A DNA stretch of 64,000 nucleotides. Source: Azolla caroliniana. Its lineage: Eukaryota > Polypodiophyta. Below are positions 45,916 to 56,616 of this stretch, one piece after another. The position numbers and the translations under genes are program-made. Positions within the stretch are counted from its first letter, which is position 1, and each line of letters opens with the position of its first letter. The stretch is taken from contig JBHGNT010000003.1 of the NCBI GenBank assembly GCA_043228905.1, positions 5,084,001 to 5,148,000 of the forward strand, given 5' to 3'. Under the pieces are notes generated by a model that worked only from the letters and a program-made list of their open reading frames with translations, was not told the origin of the DNA and did no database searches.

Positions 45916-47345
45916 AAGTGTCATGGAACTTTGAGGTTCCATCAAATTGTACTACCACATTTTTTGCCAATCTCCCCCATTAACTTATCACTTTACAATA
46001 AATATATAATCATCCTATTGCTTGATGCATTAAGAATTAACTCTTGCTTCCTTTTCTTTTGGAATCAATAAGAGAGTTGATCACCCAAGAGAGGCACGAG
46101 AGGTCGTAAGGTGTTCAACCAATAGTGCAAAAACGAGACTCGGGATGACTTACAGACCAATCTGAGTAGTTTAAAGCAAAACAAAGTTCAGTCCACCTAG
46201 TAGAAGCAACAAGCTTAAGTTAGCAATCCTATCATTTGTAAATTCTCCCACAAGATGCTTGAAAATGGATGGCTCATGGGTGAACCCATGTTGTCGCAAT
46301 TGATACCCTTTTCATAGGAATAGTAACATTGAAAACAATCGTGGTTGAGGGATCTAGAAGAAATAGCACATGTTGAAAAATAAAAAGATGACAAAGATGA
46401 AGTATTGGAAGAAATAGCTAAGACGACATATGAACAAGAAGCGGACAAAGTTAACACTGTAGAAGATGGAGAAAGTAATACAATTGCATGACAAGCATGT
46501 AGTAATGTTTTGCGTAAAGGGTAATAATTCAAATATTTCCTCCATTTTTGTATAAAAATGACAAATTTGTCCATTTCACCAATACCCTTGTGAACTTTTA
46601 AGGCATTTTGCGAAATGACGTTAAAAAAACTAGAATGTTTTGCCGTTAGAAAGTTTTTGTAAAGAAAAGACTCAAACATGTAATAGGCATTAGATGGATG
46701 TAACAAATATTTAAATGGGTGGTACAAATCAACAAAATTATTATGGACATTTCTATTATTATGTCACCATAATAGATATTTGAGGAGAAAAATTGGGAGA
46801 CCTTTTCTTGGCATCACTAGAAATAACAAACACATGGTTTTGGTTATAGACATGTTCGTTTGTATCTACCCCACAAGCATCATTAACTATGGTATCTAAT
46901 TCATAAAAAACATCCATTTTATCCTCTTCTTCATTGTCCACCAATGTATTGTCATCATCTAGGTGTAGACCATTCTCTTTTTATCTTACTTTAAGCATCA
47001 TAACAAAATGTTGTGACATTCTTAATTGAAGCGAGCTCCTCTTCCGAAAGAGAGATTGTTTATTTTTCACTACATGGTTGAACTTTTTCGAGTATAAATC
47101 ATACCAAAGGAGTATATGAACTTCGTATTATTAAAGCTCACTAATTGACCACAGATTCTTCTTTATTCTCTTGAGAAGGGTATCATCAACCATGTTAAGG
47201 ACGTGCTTTGAAAGAATTTGCACTTGTGGTGTGGTACCAATAAACTTTACTCAAAAATATTCTAGTTAGTCAATGACTCCTTTTCTATGACAACCTTAGT
47301 GATCAAGAATGAACACCTTTACTCATTAGCATTAGTTTTTTTTTT

Positions 47346-48944
47346 CCCAAAATGAAGCTACTTTCCCATTAGTTAGGAAGGATTATTACAAAGAGACTGT
47401 ACAAGGAGGCTTATACATAGATCGGGGAATCTCCCTCCAATTAGGTTCAAGAAAATGAGACTAGTTACATCGCCTTTCGGGCTGACTACTTAATGCAAAT
47501 ACCTATAGCTAAAAACGGTGCCCTTCAGTGATGGCTAGTACGAGACACCTCCTGGGGTCGACAACGATGGGAGGGTGGTAAGTGAGTTGGAAACAGCCAG
47601 TGTGGGGGCTAGTAGTTCCACCTCGGGCCACTTCCTCATTGTGTCACCATAGACGTGTTCTGCCATTTCTGCCAAAAGCACAAACAGGCAGTAACCACGT
47701 CATTGGAATGGCTGCAGACCTCGTCCAATTGCCCTCGTAGGCAACTGACAAGCGCAAACCATATGTCCATGATCACGTCCTCTAGGGGCCGCACCAGATC
47801 CTGAAAAACCTTTAGGCAACGCGCTTTCCATACATACCACAAGGTGAAGCCTGCGATCAGCATCCAAATGTTCGGGAACCTTGGGGATGCGGACTGCAAG
47901 ACTCTCTCAAATTGAATCTTGGCGATTTTGCCTCTCATGCATATGTAACACCAACTATCTGCATTGAGGGCATCCGTCCACCTATCAACAGAGTGATCAA
48001 GCCATGCCGCAACACTCCACGATGTTATTCCTTCCAGTTCACATGCTGCAAGGAGGCAAGTCACTCTATCCCATACCTTTTGAGCTTGAGGGCAATCCCA
48101 TAGACAATAATGCCTCAGACTCTCAATAGGTGAATGGCAAAGTGGACAATCTAACGGGTTGCCACGTTTATCTAACCATTCGCCAAAGGGAACCACATTA
48201 TGACCAATTGCCACCAAAAAAACTTATCTTTTTCGGAATGTGGAGACGCCAAAGACCCTTCCAAAAGGTAATGAGCACCTCATCAGGGATGCCCAATGTA
48301 CACCATCCATTGCGTAAGGGGCCGTCTAGCTGCAGTTGAAAAGTCCGGCCCAGTTTAGTGTTGTAGTTGAAGAAATGACGAAATCTGCCATCATGTTTCC
48401 GCCTAAAATCCCATGGATCCCATTCTAGTTCAACAAGGGGCTGACAACCATATACCCATAACTTCCAATGGGGTTCCACCTTAGCAACATCTGGGTCTGT
48501 CTTCTAGGTGTTACCAACTTGCGCCACCACGCGGATAGGGTGCCAAGAGCCCTTACTCTGACTCTCCCCAAAAATTGTATCTCTTCCCGATCCGCTCACG
48601 CCCTTCAACAACTTAACCCGTCCAGCCTCATCAAAGAGACCAAACCAAGCATCTTCTCTCACCTCCCCCATCGGAACCCTATCAACTGCCTCAACTATCA
48701 ATCTTCGCATTTTCATGGCTCCCTTGAGGGGAGGGAATGGGACCTCTTGGGCTCCTCCTAAAGTCATCGTGTGTCGCCAACATCTATAGAGTGGAGCCCT
48801 GTTTGCGCCAGCTTTCCCCATGCGAGGCCCTTAAGCTGCCCTAACATCATGTCGTCACTTGTTTGCACCTAAGGGTTCCAAAATAATGGTTGTCTAGACC
48901 ACTCGATTAGTGTCTCCGGTGTGTGCTTGACCAAATGATGTCGT
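47346..48944 (-). pseudogene. LINE-2 ORF2 C-terminus, zf-RVT domain and 3' tail
   Basis: Minus-strand text corresponds to LINE-1: MAVIGHNVVPFGEWL-like sequence, DCPLCHSPIESLRHYCLWDC (Cys/His cluster of zf-RVT), WMLIAGFTLWYVWKARCLKV and FWQKWQNTS. The frame 48198-48479 holds the preceding block FQLQLDGPLRNGWCTLGIPD. The untranslated tail (about 47346-47635) matches the LINE-1 tail up to the poly(A). At least two frameshifts separate the frames. Confidence 0.8.
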
Positions 48945-48948
48945 ACAT

Positions 48949-49735
48949 TGTCGAGGAAATCCTCGTAGATACATAGAAGTTGGGCAGGACCACGGGGGTC
49001 TTGAACCAAGGAATCAAGATGTGAGGAGGAAGAGTCTGTGGTTTACGTGAGCCCTGAGAGCACGGTTTAAACAGAAAGATTAATGAAACGAGAGAGAAAG
49101 TGTAAGAGGGTCGTGCGTAGACACAGGCGCAGGCAAATATGCTAAGAATAACTTGTGCTAGGTGGATAAGTTTCTATTAATTAATATATGTGCGTAGCGC
49201 TGTGGGTGATTACAACCGGATCAGTGCCGGTATTCGAGCGTAGGCTCTATAGTAGTCAGATACGAAGTTGGGTAGGCACACAGAAGGTCAATCCCTTGGC
49301 CGGGAGCACTCGGGCGTCTGACGCGAGCAGGGGAACCGCCTTCCGGTGATATGTCGTAGGACTCCTTGTCCTCTTTTTCCCTGTTTCCTTTCTCCTCTCT
49401 TCTCTCGATTACCTCCCTGTTTCTTTCTCCTCTCTAGCCGATGTCCCCAAAACAATCAAAGGTCGTCCCTTTTATAGCACAAGGAGCGATCGTTACAAAG
49501 CATTCATGACTTGTTGCTTTCCCTTCCTAGATTCTCCCCTGATTCGCTCTCCTCGTAACTCTCCCTACTTACGCGATGTCTGAATCCCTAATAATGCCTT
49601 AACTACCTAGTACACCTCCTTCTACCTATGCCTAGTACTTACACTAGTTAATTCGCTAGGGTCGTGCACTCGTGCACACCAGTGTTCTCGCGCGTTTCAC
49701 ATTGTTTCCACCTATGGCCCAGAATCTTCACGACA
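48949..49735 (-). repeat. Solo LTR in LINE-2 with 4-bp target duplication
   Basis: The plus strand runs TGTCGAGGAAATCC...AGAATCTTCACGACA. A TATA motif on the minus strand (GCTATAAAAGGGACG) lies near 49468-49482. Flanks are ACAT (48945-48948) and ACGT (49736-49739). Excision with one copy gives GATGTCGTACGTGACACC, as in LINE-1 (10480-10500, opposite strand). It belongs to the same LTR superfamily as 11519 and E2. Confidence 0.85.
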
Positions 49736-49739
49736 ACGT

Positions 49740-51571
49740 GACACCATACCCGCAAGATGGAGTTCGCGACCCTCTCCTCCGGAAGACAAGCCATCTTGGG
49801 TGGGACTCCGCTCATGCAACACCAATTCAAGGAGTCGGGCCAAGGCCTACCATACTTGGGAGTCCCTACCTACAACCTATTGTGAAGTAGAACCTTCCAA
49901 CACCCCTTACCTGGTAGGAGGCATCGAACCACCATTTTGGCTAGCAATGCTTGGCTCTGCATTAAGGGGTCTATGAGGCCAAGCCCCCCTTTGGCCCGTG
50001 GTTGTGTTAACCAATGCCATGACACTATGGCGGCAGCCATCGGATTGTCCTTACTTGACCATATAAACCCCCTGATGGCAGCCTTAATCGTGTGTAAACC
50101 TAAAGGGTCCATAATCCAGAAGGAGACTGAGTGCCACATGGTGGTGAGCATCACTTGATTCGCAATAAGAACTCTACCAACGAAGGATAGTTTAGTCTTG
50201 CTCCATTGGTTCAACTTCTTGCTTAGTTTGGCTTGCACATGGGACAATTGCGCTCCCTTGGGGATTGCCCTCGCCATCGTAAATCCGAGGTACTTGAATG
50301 TTGTCCCATCAAGGACCCATGCAAAATTAGCATGGGGATGCCACCTTGGCACTAGCTGCCTGACAAAAGTCCTCAACAAGATGTTCAGCTCGCTACAAAT
50401 TTACATCATCACCCTGCAAGAAAAGGACCATATTGTCGGCATATTCAGATAACAGAAGATCTTCAGTCACATTGGGGATGGGCAATCCCCTCAATCCGCT
50501 GCTTGGTGGTTGTAAGTAGGCAGAGAACACCTCGGTTACAAATAGATAGAGATATGGGGCTAGGGGACAACATTGCCTCATTGAACGATGTAGTTGGAAG
50601 GCGGGACCCCTAGCACCAGATACCAACACACTATTGGTAGTAGTCCGATAGAGTGCAAAAGTGCAATTCCTCCATTGTTGGGGAAGGCCCATAGCTCTCA
50701 TCACGCTTTCCAAAAAGGGCCATAACCCCCTATCGTAGGCCTTCTCAAAGTCTAACATCAGAATAGCCGAGCTCGATATAGCGCGATCTGCCAATGCCAT
50801 AACTTCCCAAAGAAGTAGCACATTATAAGAGATACACCAACCCCTGATAAACCCTGTTTGATTCTCATGTATGATGTCCGGTAGGAAGCTTGCTATTCGC
50901 CTACCTAGGACTTTTGTGAGTATCTTGTATATCGTGTTAAGGATCATGATTGGACGCCATTGACGCAGCTCGAGGCTTCGTCTTGCCGCTTTAAGGATGA
51001 GATAGATCATCCCCTCAGCCATGCCAATTGGCATTGCTCCTGAGGTCCAAATCTCCCGAATCCCATCTTCCAATGACGGGATAACAGTTTCCCAATGAAT
51101 CTCAAAAGAAATTCGTGAGAGACCTTTGGGGTCGGGGCATGCTCCTCTCCGCAAATCCCTAAGTGCCTCCGAGAGTTCTAATCGAGAAATGGGGCATTCG
51201 AGCACAAGTTCCATCTCATGGGTTACCTTGGGTTGAATGCAAGCCAACATTCTCTCAGCCAGCTCCGTGTTTTGCCTAATATGCATAGGTGCGAGCAGGT
51301 CGCGATAGTATTGTGTTGCCATATGCAGAATCTCATCCTTGTCCTTCGTTATTGAGCTGTCTGGTTTGTGCAGCCCTTGTATATGTCCACCACTACCCTT
51401 GGGTGCCCTAGAGTGAAAGAAATGACGGTTGACCTTGTCGTCTGGTCTAGCCCACCATGTTGCGGTCCTTCGAAATAGCATTTGGTTCTTCTCCAGCATC
51501 TCTTCCTGCAGCTTCAACTTTGCTTCCTCCAGCTTAGCTCTAGACCAATTGCAGCTAGGGTATGCTTGTAG
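49740..51571 (-). pseudogene. LINE-2 reverse transcriptase
   Basis: The frame 50393-51724 contains the LINE RT core: AMPIGMAEGMIYLILK, ELRQWRPIMILNTIYKIL, NQTGFIRGWCI, AILMLDFEKAYDR and LLLSEYADNMVLFLQGDD. The catalytic motif is YADN at 50432-50443, where active enzymes have YADD. The thumb and connection continue in 49870-50379 (FKYLGFTMA, LSFVGRVLIANQVMLTTMWH, GGLGLIDPLMQSQALLAKM). Upstream, a 351-bp in-frame duplication precedes the RT. The enzyme would prime cDNA synthesis on nicked chromosomal DNA. Confidence 0.85.
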
Positions 51572-51905
51572 GGTTACCTTGGGTTGAATGCAAGCCAACA
51601 TTCTCTTAGCCAGCTCCTTGTTTTGTCGCATATGCATAGGTGCGAGCAGGTCGTGATAATATTGTGTTGCCATATGCAAAATCTCATCCTTGCCCTTCGT
51701 TATTGAGCCCTCTGGTTTGCACAACCCTTGTATATGTCCACCACCACCCTTGGGTGCCCTGGAGTGAAAGAAATGACAGTTGATCTTGTCGTCTGCTCCA
51801 GCCCACCATGTTGCATTTGGTTCTTCTCCAACGTCCTTTCCTGCAACTTCAACTTGGCTTCCTCCAGCTTAGCTCTAGACCAATTGCAGCTATGGTCTAC
51901 TTGTA
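51221..51905 (-). repeat. 351-bp in-frame tandem duplication in LINE-2 ORF2
   Basis: GGTTACCTTGGGTTGAATGC starts at 51221 and 51572, a period of 351 bp (117 codons). The copies agree closely, except that the right copy (51572-51905) lacks about 16 bases near 51815. The duplicated peptide includes ILHMATQYY and LLAPMHMRQN-like text. Confidence 0.85.
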
Positions 51906-52416
51906 GCAACTGTTGCACGGCCACAACGGACTTCCATAAGTTTGTTTAAATGGCTCTAGCCTGCTAGAGGGCCAACTTGGTTTCATGTTTTAAAAAAGAG
52001 GAGGAGAGGGCCAGTTTCTTCTGCAAATCCTCACTGACCGATTCACTTACAATGGTCTCCCACCATATGCTCTACAACCCTGCTTTCACCTTTGCACTCT
52101 TCATGATCTTTGTGGGAATTTTCACATTGAGACCCCCCTTGCTACCGCGGGGTGGGTTAAGATCTAGTCTCATCGGCTGGTGATCCGAGAATGTAAGACC
52201 TGCCAAGATAGTGAAGGAGCCCCCCAACTCTTCAAGGGACAAGCTGATGTATATGTGGTCTAGTTGTGCAAGACTACCACCCCTAGCATTCACGGGGTGT
52301 AGTGAATATGAGCATCTCCTAAGGGAAGAGCCCCATGTATCCTTCACCCCAATTTTTCCAACTAGGAAAACCCATGAGTCCAACTCTGCACCATGAAGCG
52401 GTCTTTGGGTCCCCCC

Positions 52417-52858
52417 TGTCATGATATGGCAAGACTTGAACCCATGACCTTATGGTATATGGGTCGAGCTCTTAACCATCACACCATCTATTGTAATTTG
52501 TAAGATATTATTTTCATTTATGTTTTATTATAAGAAATTAATGTATATTCTAGATTTCTCTAGAACATTCTAGAAGCTTCAAGACTACTCCTGAGAGCAC
52601 TATAAAAGGAGGCACAAGGCATTGTTTTGAACCAAATTGGTTCAATGTCACTCTTAAGCCTCTTAGCCACTTTGTACTTATCCTTCACATAATATATTAG
52701 TTGTTATCATCATCCCTCTCTCTCTCATCCTCGTTATCTCTCTCTCTCTTTGTCTCTCTTTCTCTCTCGGGAATCTTACGAAGTTCCGTCCCCTTAGTAC
52801 TAATAGTACTTCTCTTCTTTAGTACTAATTCTCTCTCTGCTTAGTACTATTTCTGACA
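52417..52858 (+). repeat. Chromovirus-family solo LTR in LINE-2, 5-bp duplication CCCCC
   Basis: TGTCATGATATGG...TTCTGACA aligns throughout with 9979-10432, and has perfect 5-bp inverted ends TGTCA/TGACA. Flanks are CCCCC at 52412-52416 and 52859-52863. Removing LTR plus one repeat leaves six C's, which keeps the endonuclease frame open. It carries a TATA motif (ACTATAAAAGGAGG near 52600) and the AGTACTAA repeats. Confidence 0.9.
52423..52488 (-). other. tRNA-like module in the solo LTR (antisense)
   Basis: This is the same module as 9985-10050: on the minus strand GATGGTTAAGAGC, a GACC...GGTC stem and GGTTCAAGTCT (one more change in the B box than the other copy). Differences between the two copies are few, so the module predates the LTR spread. 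Confidence 0.6.
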
Positions 52859-53342
52859 CCCCCTTTCCTATCTCCCAGATGCTCAGTCATGTTGAAATCT
52901 CCAGCCATTACCCACGCCTCTGCATCAGGCAATGTTGTCGCTAGCATCCTCCAAAAGATTGCTCTCTCTAGGGAAGAGTTAGGGGCATAAATATTTAGCA
53001 CCCCAATATGAAGGCGATTCCATTTCAAAAGCACATATAAGGCTCTACCCGCCACCAACGTGCCATGTGATGTTACTTCGTAACGGGCCTGATTGCTAAT
53101 GAAGATGCAGACCCCTCCTCTTTGGTGGAGGTCATCCTGTGCAGCCGACCACCACATGGTCCATCCACCCGACAAGGGGTTTACTATGCTCTGAGTTCTC
53201 TCTTGAGAGAGGTGGTGTTCCTGCAAAAGCAATATGTCAATGTTGCCCCGGATATTAAGGGGATTCAACTCCTCCCGAAGTCTTTTGCACTCATGTTGTT
53301 GCCGGCCTCCACCAAGGCCCTACACATTCCACGTTAGGATCC

Positions 53343-53549
53343 TCATCTGAAGGCGGTGAGGTTGACGTCCATGTCGGGGCCGACCCCCATGTCAGGGGGC
53401 AAACTGTCATCTACTTCAGGGGGTAGGGACTCCACAGTAGATTGGAGAGCCCCTAAGGGATTCCTAGCCTATCGTTCCCGACCCGCTTCAAATAGTTCCC
53501 TTTTTCACTCTCTCTCTCCCTCACACGCAATCGCCCTTGGGAGGGGGGT
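53343..53549 (-). pseudogene. LINE-2 ORF1 C-terminus overlapping the ORF2 start
   Basis: The minus-strand frame PLGALQSTVESLPPEVDDSL...DMDVNLTAFR ends in TGA at 53345-53343, which overlaps the ORF2 start as ATGA (53346-53343). Two stops lie upstream of PLGALQ. The frame is the same as that right of the 1.7-kb insertion (VKPRISFTPLPR). Confidence 0.7.
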
Positions 53550-55273
53550 TCACCCCCCACCTATTAACACTTTTGGCACGCTTGAAAGGCCGACCCTCCT
53601 TTGAGAAGAAGTCACGTCTCCCTCCCTCACTCTCCCTCTCCATCACTGATCTCTATCTCTCCATTTCTTTGTACGTGTCTGTTAGTGTTTGTGTAGGGAG
53701 TATGGTGTGGTGGATGGACTCTTTGTGTGGGAGCTAGCCTGTGATGAAGATATCAACATTATTCCCTTGAGAAGAAGACTCTCTTCTCCTCCTCTGCTTC
53801 TCTGCCTACCCCTCTGTCAGTTCTTGCTGCACCATCTCCACAACATCGCCTACACATCCCTTTCCCCATCCCCAATATGTGATGATGATCTTGCTTTCAA
53901 CCCCTTTCCTCACTCTCTCTACCTAAAATCCTAGCCACCCCAGAGTTCATCTCTATATCTTAAGCTCTCTTCATCTTTGGGTTAGCGGCTATGTTGTGTG
54001 TGTGTTGGTCCCACCATAGAAATGGTGGGCGTTCCATCTGAGAAGTTTTTTCTAGTTTTCCCCACAATATAATGCCTCATTCCTGCTTCAACCCAAACAG
54101 AGAAATTGAATATAGTGATGGATCTACATCAAGCATTGTTAGGGATCATTATACCTCCCATCATTGTGTGTGTGATGCTATTGTGCCAATGTTAACAAAG
54201 AACAAGATCACAATAGATTCATAAAGGAGGATTGTGAATCACTATGGAAGCTTGGATCACTTGGTATATGAGGCGTGTTCTCCTTGCATAGATGCACGGA
54301 AGGATCATCACCACTGACTGGGTTCATCATCTTCACTATCAGAATCAGAGCTTGAAGAAGATGTGTCTCGACGGTGGCATAGGTGGCCATACGATCGAAC
54401 AAAGGTGCGACAATCAGATAGATGGCGCCAAGCAACTAGACAAAGACAGTCCGGTAGCCGGACTAAGACGACCCTGAACAGAGATAGCCGCCGCATAGCC
54501 ACAGTCGAAGCGGCAAAGAGATGGCCAACATCTCGTAGACAGCCGAAAAGCATCGGCCGAACCAGCATGGCCAAGACGCGTGGCTGAGAGGGCATCAGAA
54601 GAACAATTCAAAGATCAGAGGGCATACAATAAATTTTTAAAAACTTGAGGGTGAAAATAAAAATTCGAAAGAACAAGGTGTATAAAACATAAAACCCAAC
54701 TCACATGAATGAACTAGAGAATACACAAACGCACAACACGATTTCACGACCCATGCCACATTGAATTAGCCGATTGGTGTATGATCAAATTGCGACTTGT
54801 GCTGACCGAACGAGAAGGTTCGAGTCAAGCAAAGCTCTGATCAAAGTTATTGATCGTAGAGCAGTGATCCGGTCGAGGGATTTCCGACTGTTGAGACGAC
54901 CGATGGAGTTACAGTTGAGAAGAGTTGCCATGGTGAGTGGGTTCACCGTGCAATGCACTGTCCCACAGGCGTGCCATGTGTTACCCCCGTAAGAATATAC
55001 GGGGAGGCATAAGGGTAGGTGTAATGATGTGGTTGATGTGTATGTGTAAAGTAAATGAGTCTGTGAGGATGAGTATGTGTATGGACACATGCACAATTAT
55101 GTGCATGTGTAGAAGAATGTGTAACGGTCTTATTTATAACGTTCATGTAACCATTACATTGGATGTATTATATAAACCCCGTTTGGGCATGTAATGAATA
55201 TACATTTTTCTCCTCTCATTTTGGTGTCATTTCCTATTTGTCTTTCTCTCTTGCTCTCTCTCTAACATAACCC
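53550..55273. mobile_element. 1.7-kb insertion in LINE-2 ORF1 with 16-bp flanking duplication
   Basis: CCCTTGGGAGGGGGGT occurs at 53534-53549 and at 55274-55289. Removing the intervening block and one copy restores the ORF1 frame. The insert has a TATA-like TATTATATAAACCCC near 55166 followed by CT-rich sequence, several CT tracts at 53600-53680 and 53760-53800, and a GC-richer part near 54400-54600. It has no poly(A) at either end and no enzyme motif. Its class is uncertain. Confidence 0.55.
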
Positions 55274-55430
55274 CCCTTGGGAGGGGGGTGAAGCTTATTC
55301 TAGGTTTCACCCCCCACCCCAACAATAGCGATACAGTTTGGCTCCTAAGCGGTTGCGTATCCTACACCCCTCTAGCCCAGAGAGACGACGCCAAACCAGG
55401 TGATGGTCTGCCTATTTTGCCCTTGATCGT

Positions 55431-56616
55431 TGTCGTGAAGATTTTCGGCAATAGTGTGAAAATCACATAAAACGTACCAAATCGAGTATGAATCACATAA
55501 AACAATAATAGTGAAGATAACATTTTAAATAAGTTTAATATCTAAGTACAAAATGATGGAGGTCTTCAAGAGCTTTCGAATGCACTTTATTACACGAGAA
55601 ACAGACAACTAAATGTCAAGATATGAGGGTATAAAGTTTGTGAAAGGAAAAGAGAAAACTGTGAGATATCCCACATAGGCACGACAAATACGGCTCTCAT
55701 CATATATAAGGTAGATCAAAAGCTATTATCTTTGTGTCTATGTGTGGAGCATAGAGAGTTCAAGGTAACTTGAACTAAGAGTGGAGGTGGCCTAACTACT
55801 TGTAAAGGTTTTTGGCCAACCAAAACCGGACCGGCGATGGAGCCAGTGATCCGGCGGTAGTCACTTTGGTGGCACACCGGCAACCGATGATCCGGCGGAA
55901 CCGGCATCTGGCGACATCCAACGACAACAAGGTGACGGCATCCGGCAAGGTGGCAGCCACCGGTACGACATCCAACGCCGGTGAGGCAACGACATCCGGC
56001 GAACCGACGATTAGATAAATAAATATATAAATATATATATACACACACACACACATATACATATATATATACAAGGAGGGCAAGTAAGGATTCAAACCTT
56101 GCACCTCCAAGTTAAGAGTCAATTGGCTTACCACTAAGCCATGACATTTATGTGAATTTATATTTCTATCATTGTACTTTTACATGTAAATTCTCATACA
56201 TTAGAGCTAAAATGAGTGACATGGTTATCATGCACCACATGTAATACATGGGCGCCAAATGGCAAACATGCATTTTATGCATGTCTTGTACCCTCACATG
56301 CATCATATGCATGAGAGCATCTATAAAAAAAGGGACGAAAAAGAAGAAGGGTTAGGTTTTTTTTGTTATGAAATTAAGAAGAAGAGAATTCGTTATCGAA
56401 TTGATCGTGTAACTTGTTTCTTAAAATCTAAAATCAAGAGTTCAATCTTAATTTCTCTCAATCTAAAGTCAAGCGTTCTATTCTATCTCAAGCTCTCTCT
56501 CTCTTTCAATCTAGCTTAAATACTTTCTCGCTAAAGCTTGCGCCAACTTCAAGTCCTTCCGGTCCAGAACCCCGACGGTTCTGCCTCACGATCCGCGTGT
56601 AGTGATCTTCACGACA
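55431..56616 (+). repeat. Solo LTR in LINE-2 ORF1, mosaic, 4-bp flanks
   Basis: The ends TGTCGTGAAGAT and ATCTTCACGACA are a 12-bp perfect inverted repeat. Flanks are TCGT (55427-55430) and CCGT (56617-56620), and excision restores the ORF1 frame. A TATA motif CATCTATAAAAAAAGG lies near 56310. The part 55482-55830 matches repeat A (4616-5175) in reverse, and about 56156-56330 matches 4370-4570 in reverse, so the LTR is long and composite. A GC-rich CCGGC repeat tract occupies 55825-56010. Confidence 0.75.
56074..56148 (-). other. tRNA-like module in the solo LTR (antisense)
   Basis: On the minus strand TGGCTTAGTGG (A box, 56131-56141), ACTCTTAACTTGGAGG (similar to the tRNA-Lys CTT anticodon loop CTCTTAA) and GGTTTGAATCC (B box, 56088-56098, one difference). 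It is opposite to the LTR orientation, as in the other LTRs. No complete cloverleaf was built. Confidence 0.55.

Larger units (their letters stand above)
42661..47335. other. Unassigned AT-rich DNA
   Basis: No gene recognised. Two local duplications are present (44531-44930 and 45735-45915). Minus-strand frames at 46215-46944 are open for 60-170 codons, but have no family resemblance I can name. Confidence 0.4.
52072..53346 (-). pseudogene. LINE-2 ORF2 start and AP endonuclease domain (split)
   Basis: ORF2 starts at ATG 53346-53344 with MRILTWNV, followed by a TAG at codon 9 and GLGGG. The endonuclease has ILLLQEHHLSQERT (catalytic Glu), LNIYAPNSSLERA, WVMAGDFNMTEHL (catalytic Asp) and, after the solo LTR at 52417-52858, LDHIYISLSLEELGG and TFSDHQPMRLDL (the His region). 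It would nick target DNA to prime reverse transcription. Removal of the LTR and one CCCCC restores the frame across the insertion, so the domain was continuous before the LTR landed. Confidence 0.85.

Noticed and set aside
46215-46944. Possible transposase or unknown gene on the minus strand
   Set aside because: Frames are open for up to 170 codons in AT-rich DNA, but have no recognisable motif and no splice model. I could not support a gene.
55431-56616. DNA transposon, because of the 12-bp perfect terminal inverted repeat
   Set aside because: The TG...CA ends, internal TATA motif, 4-bp flanks and similarity of the left terminus with other LTRs fit a solo LTR better. No transposase is present.
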